Below are positions 1-10,880 of a stretch of 64,000 nucleotides of DNA, in pieces. The notes below the pieces were generated by a model. It worked only from the letters and a program-made list of their open reading frames with translations, ran no database searches and was not told the origin of the DNA. The stretch is taken from assembly GCA_017590115.1 (NCBI GenBank), contig JAGGNK010015447.1:2339075-2403074 (forward strand), written 5' to 3'. Numbering within the stretch: position 1 is the first letter of the stretch; each line of letters begins with the position of its first letter. The stretch comes from Montifringilla adamsi (lineage: Eukaryota > Chordata > Aves > Passeriformes > Passeridae). Made by a program: the position numbers and the translations under genes.

Positions 1-730
1 GGGGGCGGGGGGGATGGAGGGAGGGGCGTCCCTAAGTGGGTCTGGGGGCCTCAAACGGGTCTGGGGGTTCTTCAATGGTTCTGGGGTCCCTAAATGGGTC
101 TGGGGTCCCTAAATGGGTCTGGGGGTCCCTAAGCGGGCTCTGGGAGTCTCTAAATGGGTCTGGGGGTCACTGAGTGTGGTGTGGGGGTCCCTAAAGAGGG
201 TTTGAGGGTCCCAGGGGGGTCTGGAGAGGTGAGGGGGGTCCCTAAGCGAGGTCTGGGGATCCCTAACTGGGTCTGGGGTCCTTAAGCCGGGTCTAAGGAG
301 TCTCTAGGCGGGGTCTGGGGTCCCTAGGCCGGGTCTAAGCGGTCCCGAGGCAGGGTCTGAGGGTCCCTAAGCCGGGTCTGGGGTCCTTAAGCTGAGTCTG
401 GGGTCTCTAGGTGGGGTCTGAGGTTCCCTAGGCCAGGTCTGGGGTCCCTGGGCCGGATCTGGGGTCCCTCAGCCGGGTCTAAACGGTCCCTAGGCTGGGT
501 CTAAGCCGTCCCTAGGTGGGTCTGGGGTCCCTAGGCCAGGTCTGGGGTCCCTAGGCCAGGTCTAAACGGTCCCTAGGCCGGGTCTGGGGTCCCTAGGCTG
601 GGTCTAAGCAGTCCCTCAGCTGGGTCTGGGGTCCCTAGGCCGGGTCTAAGGAGTTCCCTAGGCCGGGTCTAAGGAGTCTAGGCCAGGTCTGGGTCCCTAG
701 GCCGGGTCTGGGTCCCTAGGCCGGGTCTAA
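1..730. repeat. GC-rich minisatellite
   Basis: Degenerate tandem array of a unit of about 20-25 bp built around 'ctaggccgggtctggggtcc', with variants carrying 'taagcggtcc' or 'taaatgggtc'. It starts at the window edge, so its full length is unknown. Long runs of G make it G-quadruplex prone. No exon is supported inside it. Confidence 0.85.
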
Positions 731-819
731 GGCAGCTCCGCGCTCCCGGCCCGCCCGGCTCCCCGGGAAGGTAAATCCAGTTTTTTTTCCCATTTCTGGC
801 GGTTCGGAGGTGAGGAACA

Positions 820-905
820 TTTCCCCTCATGAATTATTCATGAGCACATCCCCTGCCAGCAGGCTCGTTTGCATATTCATGCCGCAGCTACTGCATTATT
901 CATGA
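820..905. promoter_or_regulatory. Cluster of ATTCATGAG/POU-like sites
   Basis: A unique-looking island between two minisatellites. It holds a perfect 19-nt palindrome (826-844, arms CTCATGAAT and ATTCATGAG around one T), an octamer-like TTTGCATATTCATG near 870, and a third ATTATTCATGAG near 893-904. Such AT-rich half sites suit POU/homeodomain factors. A role as an enhancer or conserved element is inference only. Confidence 0.35.
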
Positions 906-964
906 GCGCGATGGAAATGGGGAGGAAAAGGAGAAATTGGAGTCCTGAAAGTGGGGGCGAGATG

Positions 965-1565
965 AGGGAAGGGGGAAAACACCCAAAAATGGGATTTTGG
1001 ACCTCAAAAACGGGAATTTGGGGCTTTAAAAAATAGGAATTTTGGACTTTCAAAAATGGGAATTTTGGACCTTAAAAACGGGAATTTGGGGCTTTAAAAA
1101 ACGGGAATTTTGGACTTTAAAAAAGGGAATTTTGGACTGTCAAGAATGGGATTTTGGACTTTCAAAAATGGGAATTTTGGAGTTTCAAAACGGGAATTTT
1201 GGACTGTCAAAAATGGGAATTTTGGACCTTAAAAACGGGAATTTTGAACCTCAAAAAATGGGAATTTTGGGCCTTAAAAAATGGGAATTTTGGACTTTAA
1301 AAAAGGGAATTTTTGGACTGTCAAGAATGGGATTTTGGACTTTAAAAAATGGGAATTTTGGACCTTAAAAACGGGAATTTTGGGCTTTAAAAACCGGGAA
1401 TTTTGGAATGTCAAAAATGGGAATTTTAGACTTTAAAAAATAGGAATTTGGAGTTTCAAAAATGGGAATTTTGGGCTTTAAAAACGGGAATTTTGGAGTT
1501 TCAAAAACGGGAATTTTGGACTTTCAAAAAGGGAATTTTGGACTTTCAAAATGGGAATTTGACAA
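965..1565. repeat. Minisatellite, ~24-bp unit
   Basis: About 24 imperfect copies of a unit such as 'gggaattttggactttcaaa', with length changes in the A run. It encodes repetitive open frames that are artefacts of the repeat. It ends abruptly where AT-rich DNA begins. Confidence 0.9.
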
Positions 1566-1569
1566 CCTC

Positions 1570-2740
1570 AGGGGACTCTTTAATGATACAGAGATATAGG
1601 GATTATTTATATAATTTATATTCTAGCATTTCTATTATTTATAATAGAAATTGTATTATTATAATTTATAATAAATATAATTGGAAATACAGTATAAATC
1701 ATCACACAATTTATAATTTAGATTGTTGTAATTGATATTACATATGATTATATTATTATTATTAATAAATATTATATTTTTATCATTGATATTATTTATA
1801 ATTTTTATTGTATACAGCTTTAAATAGGTGATACACAGAATATAGAATTTCTGTACTAGACATTCGTTTATTTTATCATATTTGATGAATTTTATGGATA
1901 CATTACACTATCGTGCATTTGCATAAAAATTTATTGCCATATATTCATATTGTGCCATATACATTTATATATTTATGGAACATCTATTTATACCGTATTT
2001 ATATAGTTCTATATAAATACAGATATAAAATAGATAGAGATTTAGATATAAAATAGATTTAGGTATAAAATAGATAGAGATTTAGATATAAAATAGATTT
2101 AGGTATAAAATAGATAGAGATTTAGATATAAAATAGATATATGTTTAGATATAAAATAGATATAGATATAAAATAGATATATATTTAGATATAGATTAGA
2201 TATAGATTTAGATATAAATTAGATATAGATTTAGATATAAAGTAGATATAGATATAAAATAGATTTAGATATAAAATAGATATAGATATAAATTAGATAT
2301 ATATTTAGATATAGATTAGATTTAGATATAAATTAGATATAGATTTAGATATAAAATAGATATGGATATAAAATAGATATAGATTTAGATATAAAATAGA
2401 TAGAGATTTAGATATAAATTAGATAGAGATATATATAAATTAAAATAATTTCTAGACATATAAATTAAAATAAATACAGATTTTAGATTTATATATATTA
2501 AAATAAATAATTTCTAGACATAAAAATTATAATAAATACAGATTTCATTTCATATATATAAATTAAAATAAATAATTTCTAGACATAAAAATTAAAAGAA
2601 ATACAGATTTCATTTCATATATATAAATTAAAATCAAGAATTCCTATACATATAAATTAAAACAAATACAGATTTTATATTCATATAAATTAAAATCAGT
2701 AATTCCTGTACATAAACCCCAAAAGAAATACAGGGGCCCC
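1570..2740. repeat. AT-rich block with tandem 'agatataaaat' repeats
   Basis: Very AT-rich sequence in an otherwise GC-rich window. From about 2005 to 2440 it is a tandem array of 'agatttagatataaaatag' type units (18-24 bp). From about 2440 to 2710 it is a second, longer-period repeat containing 'aaataatttctagacata'. No gene is visible. Confidence 0.85.
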
Positions 2741-2749
2741 CAGACCCTG

Positions 2750-2835
2750 TTTAGTAACCCCAGACCCACTTTAGGGCCCCCAGACCCTGTTTAGTGACCC
2801 CAGGCCCTCTTTAGGGCCCCCAGACCCTGTTTAGT
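2750..2835. repeat. Short tandem repeat, 'cccccagaccctgtttagt'
   Basis: About four copies of a ~27-bp unit ('ggcccccagaccctgtttag') lie immediately upstream of the first recognised DAZAP2 exon. Confidence 0.7.
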
Positions 2836-2985
2836 GCCATGGGGGAGCTGCCTGGGGGGGCAGGGAGGGATGGGAAGTGCTGGGGTGATGCCCGGGGGGG
2901 CACAGGGCACGGGGCGATGCCTTTTCCTGGCAGCCCCAAAGCCCAGCCCTGGGTCCCGGCTCTCCTGACCCGTTTCTGTCCCCAG

Positions 2986-5538
2986 GGCCGTTCCCAGGCC
3001 AGCCCTTGTTCCCGGGCCCGGCCCCCCCCGGGTACCCCCAGGCTCTGCCCCTGCCGCAGCCGCCCCCCTACCTTGACCCTGCCGCTGCGTACCCCGAGGT
3101 AGGTGGGACACGGGGGCACACCTGTCCCTGGCACCTTTACCCTGGCACCTTTACCCTGGGACCCCTCCTGCCCACGGCCCAGGTGACCCAAAGACCCCAG
3201 TAAAGCCCAGGGGTGGATTCAGGTGACCCCCAGCCCCCTCGGGCAGGTGACAGTCCCTGGCTGCTGGCTGGGGGTGACACCTGTCTGACCTCGCTGCCTT
3301 GCTCTTTTTGCAGCTCTACCGTCTGAGCTTCGTCCCCCTGGGCGCCGCTGGCATCCCCTCCGTGTCCCCAGCGTACCCAGGGGCGTCCCTGTACCTGCCC
3401 CTGGCCCCGCCGCTGCCCCTGGGGGCTCTGGGCTCCCCCGTGGCCTATTTGCCCCTGGGCCAGGTGTTCCCACCGGGATCCACCGTGCTGCTCGAGGGGG
3501 GCTTTGACACCGCTGCCAGGCTGGGGACAGGGGGCACTGCCAGCATCCCGGTGAGTGCAGCTGCATCTCTGGCATGGGGACAGCTGGGAGGGTTTGGGAC
3601 AGCTGGGAGGAGGGTTTGGGACAGGTGGCACTGGCACCGTCCTGGGGAGTGCAGCTGCATCTCTGGGGCTTGGGGATTTGGGTAGGAAGATTTGGGACAG
3701 GTGGCACTGCCAGCATCCAGGTGACTGCAGCTGCAGCTGTGGGGCTGGGGGCAGCTGGAAGGGTTTGGGACGGGTGGCACTGGCACCATCCCAGGGAGTG
3801 CAGCTGCATCTCTGGGGTTTGGGATGGGGTGTGAAGGTTTGGGACGGGTGGCACTGGCACCAACCCAGGGAGTGCAGGTGCATCCCCAGGCCTGGGGGAT
3901 TTGGGTGGGGAGGGACCAGAAGATCACCTGGCCCTGGCCCAGGTGAGTCCCAGCCCCATCCCAGCTGGTTTGGGCACTTCCAGCTGGGATTTGGGATCAC
4001 AGGTGGCCCTGGGTCACAGCCGGGCTGGGTGTGGCACTGCCCAAATCTGGTCTGGGGGAGCAGGGCAAGGGGGGCCTTGGCCACCAGACCTCACCTGTGC
4101 CCACACCTGGGCCTGGCACTGCCTGTGAGCTGGGGGAGGCTCCTGCTCACCTTTCCCTGCTCACCTGGACCCCTTGGCTCCCCTCTCCTGGAGCCTGAGA
4201 GGTTCCTGCTCCCCTGGAATTGCCTCCTGTAGCTTGGGGACAGGTGACAGGTGTCTCCCAGGTGGCAGCACAGGTGACAGTGTGTCCCCCAGGTGGCAGC
4301 ACACGTGACAGTGTGTGTCCCCTGTGTTACAGCCCAGGTGAAAATGTGTCCCCCAGGTGGCAGCCCAGGTGACAATGTGTCCCGCAGGTGGCAGCACAGC
4401 TGACAGGTGTCCCCCCCGCCCCCCGGCCCAGGTGCCACAGGCCTCAGAGGTGGCTCAGGGCTGAGGGCCCAGCGTGTCCCACCCCCAGCCACTGTCCCTC
4501 AGCAGGGCTTGGGGACATTGCTCTGTCCCCACAGCCCGCCCTGGGCACGACAGCAGCCTCGGCTGTCCCCTCTTGTGACAGTGTCCTGTCCCTGTGGTGA
4601 CAGTGCCTGTCCCTGTGGTGACAGTGTCTATCCCTGTGGTGGCAGTGCCCTGTCCCTGTGGTGGCAGTGTCCTGTCCCTGTGGTGGCAGTGTCTATCCCT
4701 GTGGTGGCAGTGCCTGTCCCCTGTGGTGGCAGTGTCCTGTCCCTGTGGTGGCAGTGTCTATCCCTGTGGTGGCAGTGCCTGTCCCCTGTGGTGACAGTGC
4801 CCTGTCCCTGTGGTGACAGTGCCTATCCCCTCTGGTGGCAGTGCCTGTCCCCTGTGGTGGCAGTGTCTATCCCTCTGGTGACAGTGCCCTGTCCCTCTGG
4901 TGGCGGTGCCCTATCCCCTCTGGTGACAGTGCCTGTCCCTCTGGTGACAGTGTCCTGTCCCTGTGGGGGCAGTGCCTATCCCCTGTCGTGGCAGTGCCTG
5001 TCCCCTCTGGTGACAGTGCCTGTCCCTCTGGTGACAGTGTCCTGTCCCTGTGGTGACAGTGCTCTGTCCCTGTAGTGGCAGTGTCTGTCCCCTCTGGTGA
5101 CAGTGCCTGTCCCTCTGGTGACAGTGTCCTGTCCCTGTGGTGGCAGTGCCTATCCCCTGTCGTGGCAGTGCCTGTCCCCTCTGGTGACAGTGCCTGTCCC
5201 TGTGGTGACAGTGTCCTGTCCCTGTGGTGGCAGTGCCTGTCCCCTGTGGTGGCAGTATCCTATCCCCTCTGGTGGCAGTGCCCTATCCCCTCTGGTGACA
5301 GTGTCCTGTCCCTGTGGTGGCAGTGCCTGTCCCCTGTGGTGGCAGTGCCTGTCCCTCTGGTGACAGTGTCCTATCCCTCTGGTGACAGTGCCTGTCCCGT
5401 TTTGCCTTGCAGCCGCCGCCCGCCGGGTGCCCCCCGGGTGCCCCCCCGGTGCCCGTCCCGCCCGGAGCCGCCGTCCTGCTGCCCCCACGCAAGGGGGGCT
5501 TCCTGGGGGGGGCCGGGGGGGCCTTCAGCCTCTGGTGA
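2986..5538 (+). CDS. DAZAP2: DAZAP2, DAZ-associated protein 2 (exons 2-4; exon 1 not found)
   Basis: Small proline-rich adaptor that binds WW- and SH3-domain partners and RNA-binding DAZ proteins, and acts in signalling and stress-granule biology. Exons: 2986-3098, 3314-3550 and 5413-5538 (stop TGA 5536-5538), each with AG acceptor and GT donor and consistent phases (first exon enters with 2 nt, then phase 0). The recognisable core includes LYRLSFVPLGAA, PGASLYLPLA, PPGSTVLLEGG, PPPAGCPPGAP and a C-terminal AFSLW, parallel to human LYRPSFVHPGAA, PPGSTVLVEGG and GYTIW. A PPPY WW-ligand motif sits in exon 2. The three exons give about 157 residues against 168 in human; the missing part fits the tiny human first exon (about 5 residues). 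The protein is unusually Gly/Ala/Pro-rich, in line with local GC pressure. Neighbour SMAGP confirms synteny. Confidence 0.9.
3560..3900. repeat. Minisatellite in DAZAP2 intron 3
   Basis: About five imperfect copies of a ~70-75-bp unit containing 'tttgggacaggtggcactgg' and 'gagtgcagctgcatctctgg'. It follows the exon 3 donor directly, and the first copies share sequence with the exon/intron boundary region. Confidence 0.8.
4235..4405. repeat. Tandem 'caggtggcagcacaggtgac' repeat
   Basis: About five copies of a ~32-bp unit ('gtgtcccccaggtggcagca') in the same DAZAP2 intron. Each copy carries a CAGGTG-like splice-site lookalike. Confidence 0.75.
4565..5397. repeat. 21-bp minisatellite in DAZAP2 intron
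   Basis: Around 40 copies of 'tgtccctgtggtgacagtgc' with variants ctgtgg/ctctgg and tgacagt/ggcagt. The array ends only about 15 bp before the acceptor of DAZAP2 exon 4. Open frames across it are repeat artefacts. Confidence 0.95.
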
Positions 5539-6860
5539 GGGTGGGCCGGGTTTGGGGGTCCCCACCCGTCAGCACCTCCCCCCAGGGACCTGCACGGGGC
5601 CTGGGGAGGGACCCCCCCCCAGGGGACACGAGTGGGTGACAGGGGAGGGGTGTGGGCAGCTGGGGGGTCCCGGGGGGCTCATTCACAAACAGGGGTGAGC
5701 TGAGCCCCGCCCCTTCCTCATTTACACGCAGCTCTAATTAATTAATGGCCTAATTACGCCCTGGGGAGGGGTTTCCCCTTCCACCGCCCTCATCCCTCTG
5801 CTGGAGCCATCCGGGTTTCTCTTCTTTCTGGGAAAGGTGGATTTTGGGTAGGAAACAGAAAAAAATCTCCTCTCCAGAGGCAAAATCTCCTCCTCAGAGG
5901 CAAAATCTCCCTCCCAGAAGCAAAAATCTCCTTCCCAGTGGCAAAATTCCCTTCCCAGTGGCAAAATTCCCTTACCAGTGGCAAAATTCCCTTCCCAGAG
6001 GCAAAAATCTTCTTCCCAGAGGCAAAAATCTCCTCCCCAGCAGGGGCGGGAGCACCTGAGCCCTTCCTGGCCTCACTCGAGGTGCCCCCTCACCCTCTCC
6101 CACCTTTCTCCCCCAGGAAACTCTGTCCTGGGATTTTTTTTAACCCACTCCCAGTAATCTTGGATCGTTTGCACCTCAGCTCTAATCAAAGCCATGAGCG
6201 GTGCCAGGGCCGTGCTGCAGCTCCGGGGGGATCCTCCCATTCCAGCTAGAGCCAGGTTTAATTGATGCTTCATTAGCAAACGCTTGATTTTAACTCAGAC
6301 CTGGTGTTTTCGCACCCAAATTCCTTAAATCCGAGAGGCTGTTTCCATCTGTCCCGGGGGTGGGGATGTCAGGGAGCACCCAAATCCCTTGGGTTTCCTC
6401 TTTGGGAGGGGGATGGTTTGGGGGTTATCGATGGGTTGATCAATGAGGTGTTGATTGGTGGGTTTATGGAGGAGTTTTATCAGTGGGATGTTTGTCGGTG
6501 GGTTTTTATGAATGGGAAGTTTGTCGGTGGGTTTTATGAATGGGAAGTTTGTGAATGGGTTTATCGATGTGTTTATCAGTGACTCACGCCTGCATTGATA
6601 ACCAAACCTCCACAAGATTGGGAGGAGCACTTCAGGGATCCTCAGTCGGGTGTTTTCCTTCCTTTTGGTTGTTACTTGATGAAGAAAGAGCTCAGATTCG
6701 ACTCTATTTTATCTTAATATTTCACTTTAATCTGAATCTGTGTTCTGTGTGAGTGTGACCATCCCTGACTGCTCCCGAGCTCAGCTCTCGGACTCTCTGT
6801 GCTGCACTGAACTTGTGGAGTTTTTATACTAAAAACCAAAAATAAAATAAAGATTATTTT
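5539..6860 (+). other. DAZAP2: DAZAP2 3'UTR with polyadenylation signal
   Basis: From the DAZAP2 stop to overlapping AATAAA signals at about 6840-6856. The ~1.3-kb length fits a long DAZAP2 3'UTR as in mammals. It contains a 21-bp minisatellite ('ttcccagaggcaaaaatctc', about 5860-6040) and a short 'gggtttatcgatg'-type repeat (about 6420-6590). The final 250 bp before the signal are AT-richer and non-repetitive. Assignment is inferred from position and signal. Confidence 0.6.
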
Positions 6861-7079
6861 GAAAATTTAAATGAAGTAACAGATTTCTGTTGGGCCTCTG
6901 AGAACCCCTTTGGCTGCTGCCAGCTGGGGTTTCCTCACTTCTTTCCTTTTTCCTGCTGCATTGGGAACTTCCTCTTACTATTTTTTGGGGGGGTATTTGG
7001 GGTTTTTCCTGCCCTCGGGCACCCATGTAATCCTTCCATGGTTGGCTTCATAAATTAAGGAAAAAAAAAACAAAACAAA

Positions 7080-7500
7080 ACAAACAAAACCAGCTGAAGA
7101 TCCTCAGCTTTAGGCAGAACCCCAGCTCCAGGGAATTTAGGGAAATCACAGGCTCCAGGGGATTCAGGCAGATTCCAGCTCCAGGAGATTTAGGCAGAAC
7201 CTCGACCCCAGGCAATTTAGGCAGGTTTCCAATTGAGGTGGATCCCCCAATCCAAGGAATTTAGGCAGAACCCCAAAGCCAGAAAATGCAGGTAGAGCCC
7301 CAGCTCCAGGGAATTTAGGCAGATTCCCCTTCAGGAAGATCCCCCACCTCCAAGAAATTCCAGCAGATCCTCAGCTCCGGGATATTTCCGCGGATTCCCA
7401 ACTCCAGGAAATTTGGGCAGATCCCTGATGCCAGGGAATTCAGGTAGCATCCTAACCCCTGAAAATTCACGTCGACCCCCCCAGCTCCAGGGAACTTCGG
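7080..7500. repeat. Degenerate ~40-bp repeat, 'agctccagggaatttaggca'
   Basis: About ten diverged copies of a unit containing 'ccagctccagggaatttagg' lie between DAZAP2 and SMAGP and extend almost to the SMAGP stop codon. They may form the SMAGP 3'UTR (minus strand). I saw no clear minus-strand AATAAA here. Confidence 0.75.
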
Positions 7501-7526
7501 GACCTGTGTGGATGCCAGGCGCGTCC

Positions 7527-7837
7527 TTAGATAAAATATTCCTCCTTCTCCTTGGCCGGAGGCTCCTCCCGCGGGGCCGCGTCCGGCTCGGGCTGCTCGT
7601 AGGTGCGGTAGGAGCCCTGGTTGCGGTACAGGTAAATCCCGATCACCGCCAGCACGGTCAGCAGCGTCAGGAACACCAGGGTGATCACCACTGCGGGCAA
7701 GCACAGGCTCAGCCCGAGCGCCGGCAGCGCCCCGGGGCCGAGCGGAGCGCGGCCTCACCTGCGATCACGGCCGTGTCGGCGTCCTCATGGCCGGGGGGCG
7801 TGGGAGCCTTCCTCAGGTACGGGGTGGTCAGGTCTTC
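7527..7837 (-). CDS. SMAGP: SMAGP, small cell adhesion glycoprotein (last two coding exons)
   Basis: Small single-pass membrane glycoprotein of epithelial cell-cell contacts. Two minus-strand exons: 7759-7837 (EDLTTPYLRKAPTPP..., ending DTAVIA) and 7527-7690 (VVITLVFLTLLTVLAVIGIY, then a short cytoplasmic tail ending EKEEYFI and TAA). They join in phase through a codon split G|TG. The hydrophobic stretch and the EKEEYFI terminus match the human protein (97 aa). These exons give 80 residues. The first exon (human MTSLLTTPSPR) is missing and should end in phase 0. An ATG exon at 7928-7957 would enter in phase 1 and does not fit, so I did not use it. Position between DAZAP2 and BIN2 agrees with human order. 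Confidence 0.85.
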
Positions 7838-7924
7838 CTCGGGACAGCGAGAGAGGGAGGTGAGGGAGGGCTTGGGACGGGTGGGGAAGGTGGGAAGAGG
7901 CCAGAGAAGCGGCTCCAGGCGCTC

Positions 7925-8160
7925 ACCTGAGCTCAGGTGGGGCTGATCTCTCTCCATCGCATCGGCTCCTGCCGGGGGAAGGTTTGGGGTCCTTCAGGGC
8001 TGCCAAAAATAGCGGTAAAAGCGGTGAATTCCCACTCAATGCCCCATCAGCTGTGCTCAGGTGGGGTTGAGATCCCTCCTTCCAGTGGCTCCTTCCAGGT
8101 GAGGCTCCGGTTTCCTTCGGAGCTGCCAAAAATAGCGATAAAAGTGGTGATTTCCCCCAA
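7925..8160. repeat. Diverged ~115-bp tandem duplication
   Basis: Two copies (about 7930-8035 and 8050-8155) share 'gctcaggtgggg', 'gctgccaaaaatagcg' and a trailing '(a)aaagcggtgaattccc'-like segment. Both lie in the 5' half of the presumed SMAGP gene. Confidence 0.65.
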
Positions 8161-8329
8161 ACCGCCCCCAAAGGCTCCGCGCCAGGGGGGTGGTGCAGCA
8201 CCAGTAACGCACTGGTGTTACTGGGGCTGGGGTCGGAGCCGGGGCAGGGAAGAACCAGCCCCCGACTCGATTCACTCCCAGATTTTGAGAGCTTCCAAGT
8301 GCCCGAAAGTCCTTGAAAACGCCCCAAAG

Positions 8330-8515
8330 GCGGGGCCGGAGCTCGGTGTCTCAGCCGGGACGTGGAACTGTCCGACCCACCTTGGCTGTGCCCGATGGGG
8401 ACCCCCGGGCCCCCCAGAGTGTCCCGGCGGTGGCTCCGGGCGCGGGGCCGGGTGGCTCCGGGGCGCGGGGGTTCCGTGACTCAGCGCGCTCCGAGCGAAT
8501 CAAATCCCATTTGTT
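8330..8515 (-). promoter_or_regulatory. SMAGP: Possible SMAGP promoter / CpG-rich segment
   Basis: GC- and CpG-rich DNA upstream of the SMAGP exons, with an AP-1/MAF-type TGACTCAGC at 8477-8485. Assignment as promoter is by position and composition only. Confidence 0.25.
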
Positions 8516-8584
8516 TGGGGTTTTAAAAAAAGAGGAAATCGAGCGGCGGGAGCGGGGCAGGGGCGGGGCCACGGCCGGGCCGGG

Positions 8585-9030
8585 AGCGGGAATTGGGGCT
8601 GGGGGCGCCGGGAATTGGGGCTGGGGGGGAGCCCCGGGAATTGGGGCTGGGGGGGAGCCGGGAATTGGGATGGGGGAGGAGCCCCGAGAATTGGGGCTGG
8701 GGGGGGGCCCCGGGAATTGGGGCTGGGGGGGAGCCGGGAATTGGGGCTCAGGGAGGCGGGAATTGGGATGGGGGAGCTGGAAACGGGTTGGGGACGAGCC
8801 CGGAATTGGGTGTGGGGGACGAGGGCGGGAATTGGGGCTTGGGGGAGCCGGGAATTGGGTCTGGGGGAGGTGGGAATTGGGGCAGAGTGAAACGGGAATT
8901 GGGATGGGGGAGGTCCGGGAATTGGGGCTGGGGGAGCTAGGAGGGCTGGGGAGCCCCGAGAAATGTGGCTGGGGGAGGAGCCGGGAGTTGGGGCTGGGGG
9001 CTCCGGGAATTGGGGCAGTGACAGGAGTAG
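8585..9030. repeat. G-rich minisatellite, 'gggaattggggctggggg'
   Basis: About 19 copies of a 20-26-bp unit with runs of five or more G, strongly G-quadruplex prone. The long open frames on both strands here are repeat artefacts. Confidence 0.95.
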
Positions 9031-9054
9031 CAGGGACCCCGAGCAGCCACCCGC

Positions 9055-9710
9055 TCATTAAACTCAGTTTTACTTAAGATCAGCTCTGCTTTGAGCCCGG
9101 TTGTACTTTAAACCCAGCTTTGCTTTAAACCTGGTTCTGCTTTAAAACTAGTCCTGCATTAAACCTTGCTTTGTTTTAAGCTTGTTTCACTTGAAATTTT
9201 TTTCACTTTAAACCTTGTTTTGTTTTAAACCCAGCTTTGCTTGAAACGAAGCTCTGCTTTAATCCCAACTTTGTTTTAAACCGATTTGCCTTAAACCCAG
9301 CTTTGCATTAAACCCAATTTTATTTCCAGCACAAATTTGCTTTAAGCCTGATTTTACTTTAGTCCAGTTCTATGTTAAACCCAGCTTTTCTTTAAACTTA
9401 GTTTTGCTTTAAACTCATTTTGCTTTAAACCAAATTTCACTTTAAGTTCAGCTTTTCATTAAACCCAGCTTTGAATTAAACCTGATTTTGCCTTAAAACC
9501 AGCTTTCCTTTAAAAGGAGTTTGCTTTAGACACGATTTTGCTTTAAACACAGATTTGCATTACATCCAGAGTTGCTTTAATCCCAGCTTTGTTTTAAACT
9601 CGGTTTTGCTTTAAACCCAACTTTGAATTAAACCAAGTTTTGCTTTAAACGGTTTTGTTTTCAATCCGGTTTTGCTTTCACCCAGCCCTTCATTAAACCC
9701 GGCTTTGCTG
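9055..9710. repeat. Degenerate 'tttgctttaaacccagc' repeat
   Basis: About 30 diverged copies of a ~20-bp unit ('aaacccagctttgcttt'). AT-richer than its neighbours. No gene is visible. Confidence 0.9.
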
Positions 9711-10504
9711 TGACCTCCCCCGGCAGCGCTCTCCGGGCTCTGGGCCTTTCCCAAAGCCAACCACGGCCTTCCCATGGAGCAGCTGCTGCTCCCGGGTGGC
9801 TTCAGAGCCAAAACTGGGATTAAATTCCCCAAAAGAGTCTGGGGTTTAGGGGAAGAAGAGGAAAAGGCGCCGCTGGGTGGAACGGGGCTGGTCCGAGCCT
9901 TGGGAAGGGTTTCTTGGGAAGAGTCTGGCACTGCCAGGGAGGAACTCAAATCAGTTCTGGGCAGAGCACCCAAAAATCGCGACCCTGGGACCCACAGCGC
10001 CTGAGAACTGGAATGCTGGGGCTCGCCAAAGGTTTAACCCGAGTTTATCTGAGGGAAGGGTTTGATTTCCATCAAACCTTGCGTGGTGGTGGGAGTGCAG
10101 CTCCTCCTGCTCTCTCCGGGGCAGGGATGCTCCCCCTGGATCCCTTCCCTGCTCCCGCCTTGGGATCGTGGGAAGGAATCACCCGAGCCCTGCGGGAAGG
10201 CTCCGGTGCTTCCCACCGCGGAAACCCTCGGGATTTGTGGCAGTGCCAGGCCGGGATCCAGCCCGGAAGAGGGGGGCTGGCAGCGGCGGTGAATCATTCC
10301 CAGCCCGCTGCATCCCGATGCATTTCCACGGGTTTTCAAAGCAGGGTTGTGAAAAACCTTCATCTTCCTCATTCCTGCGCTCGGGCCGAGCGGCTCCAGA
10401 GCCGCTCCCGAGGGAAGCCCTGCCCCGCTCGGCTGCTCTGATCCAAAAACCCCTTCCAGGAGCACCGGGGTTGCAGCCCCCCATCCCCATCCCCATTCCC
10501 GTGC
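9711..10504. other. Intergenic, no gene recognised
   Basis: Moderately GC-rich unique-looking sequence between SMAGP and BIN2. Several overlapping open frames occur, but none has splice context or family resemblance I can defend. Confidence 0.4.
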
Positions 10505-10880
10505 CCGTTCCCGGTGCCTGGAGGACGGGAGGAGCAAACCAACCCTACAGCGATTTTTAGGGGGGCTTGGCAGCGCCTTCACAGCCCCTCCCTTCCCATT
10601 CCCAGCGGATGGAGGATGGGATCACCAAACCATACCCCCAGGCTTCTTTCGGGGGTGCTCGGCAGCCCCTTTACAGCCCCCCACCCCCATTCCCGGTGTT
10701 TGGAGGACGGGAGGAGCAAACCGTCCCTACAGATTTTTTAGGGGCGCTTGGCAGTGCCTTCACAGCCCCTCCCTTCCCATTCCCGGCGGATGGAGGATGG
10801 GATCACCAAACCACCCCCCCAGGCTTCTTTCGGGGGTGCTCAGCAGCCCCTTTAGAGCCCCCCCTTCCCCTCCCCAGCGG
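10505..10880. repeat. 180-bp tandem repeat, about two copies
   Basis: A 180-bp period is visible: 'gggcttggcag' at about 10563 recurs at about 10743, followed by the same 'ggatggaggatgggatcacc' segment. Copies differ at a few percent of positions. Confidence 0.8.

Noticed and set aside
733..772. GC-rich segment ending GGGAAG|GTAAAT as DAZAP2 exon 1
   Set aside because: No in-frame ATG with a DAZAP2-like start precedes the donor.
4407..5698. Long plus-strand frames rich in CPCGDS/VPVVTV
   Set aside because: They translate the 21-bp minisatellite of the DAZAP2 intron; only 5413-5538 is a real exon.
7928..7957. ATG exon (MERDQPHLSS) with a GTGAGC donor as SMAGP exon 1
   Set aside because: It ends in phase 1 while the next exon begins in phase 0, shows no resemblance to the SMAGP N-terminus, and lies in a duplicated non-coding block.
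8313..9077. 250-residue Gly-rich frame and its Pro-rich antisense partner
   Set aside because: Both are readings of the 'gggaattggggctggggg' minisatellite.
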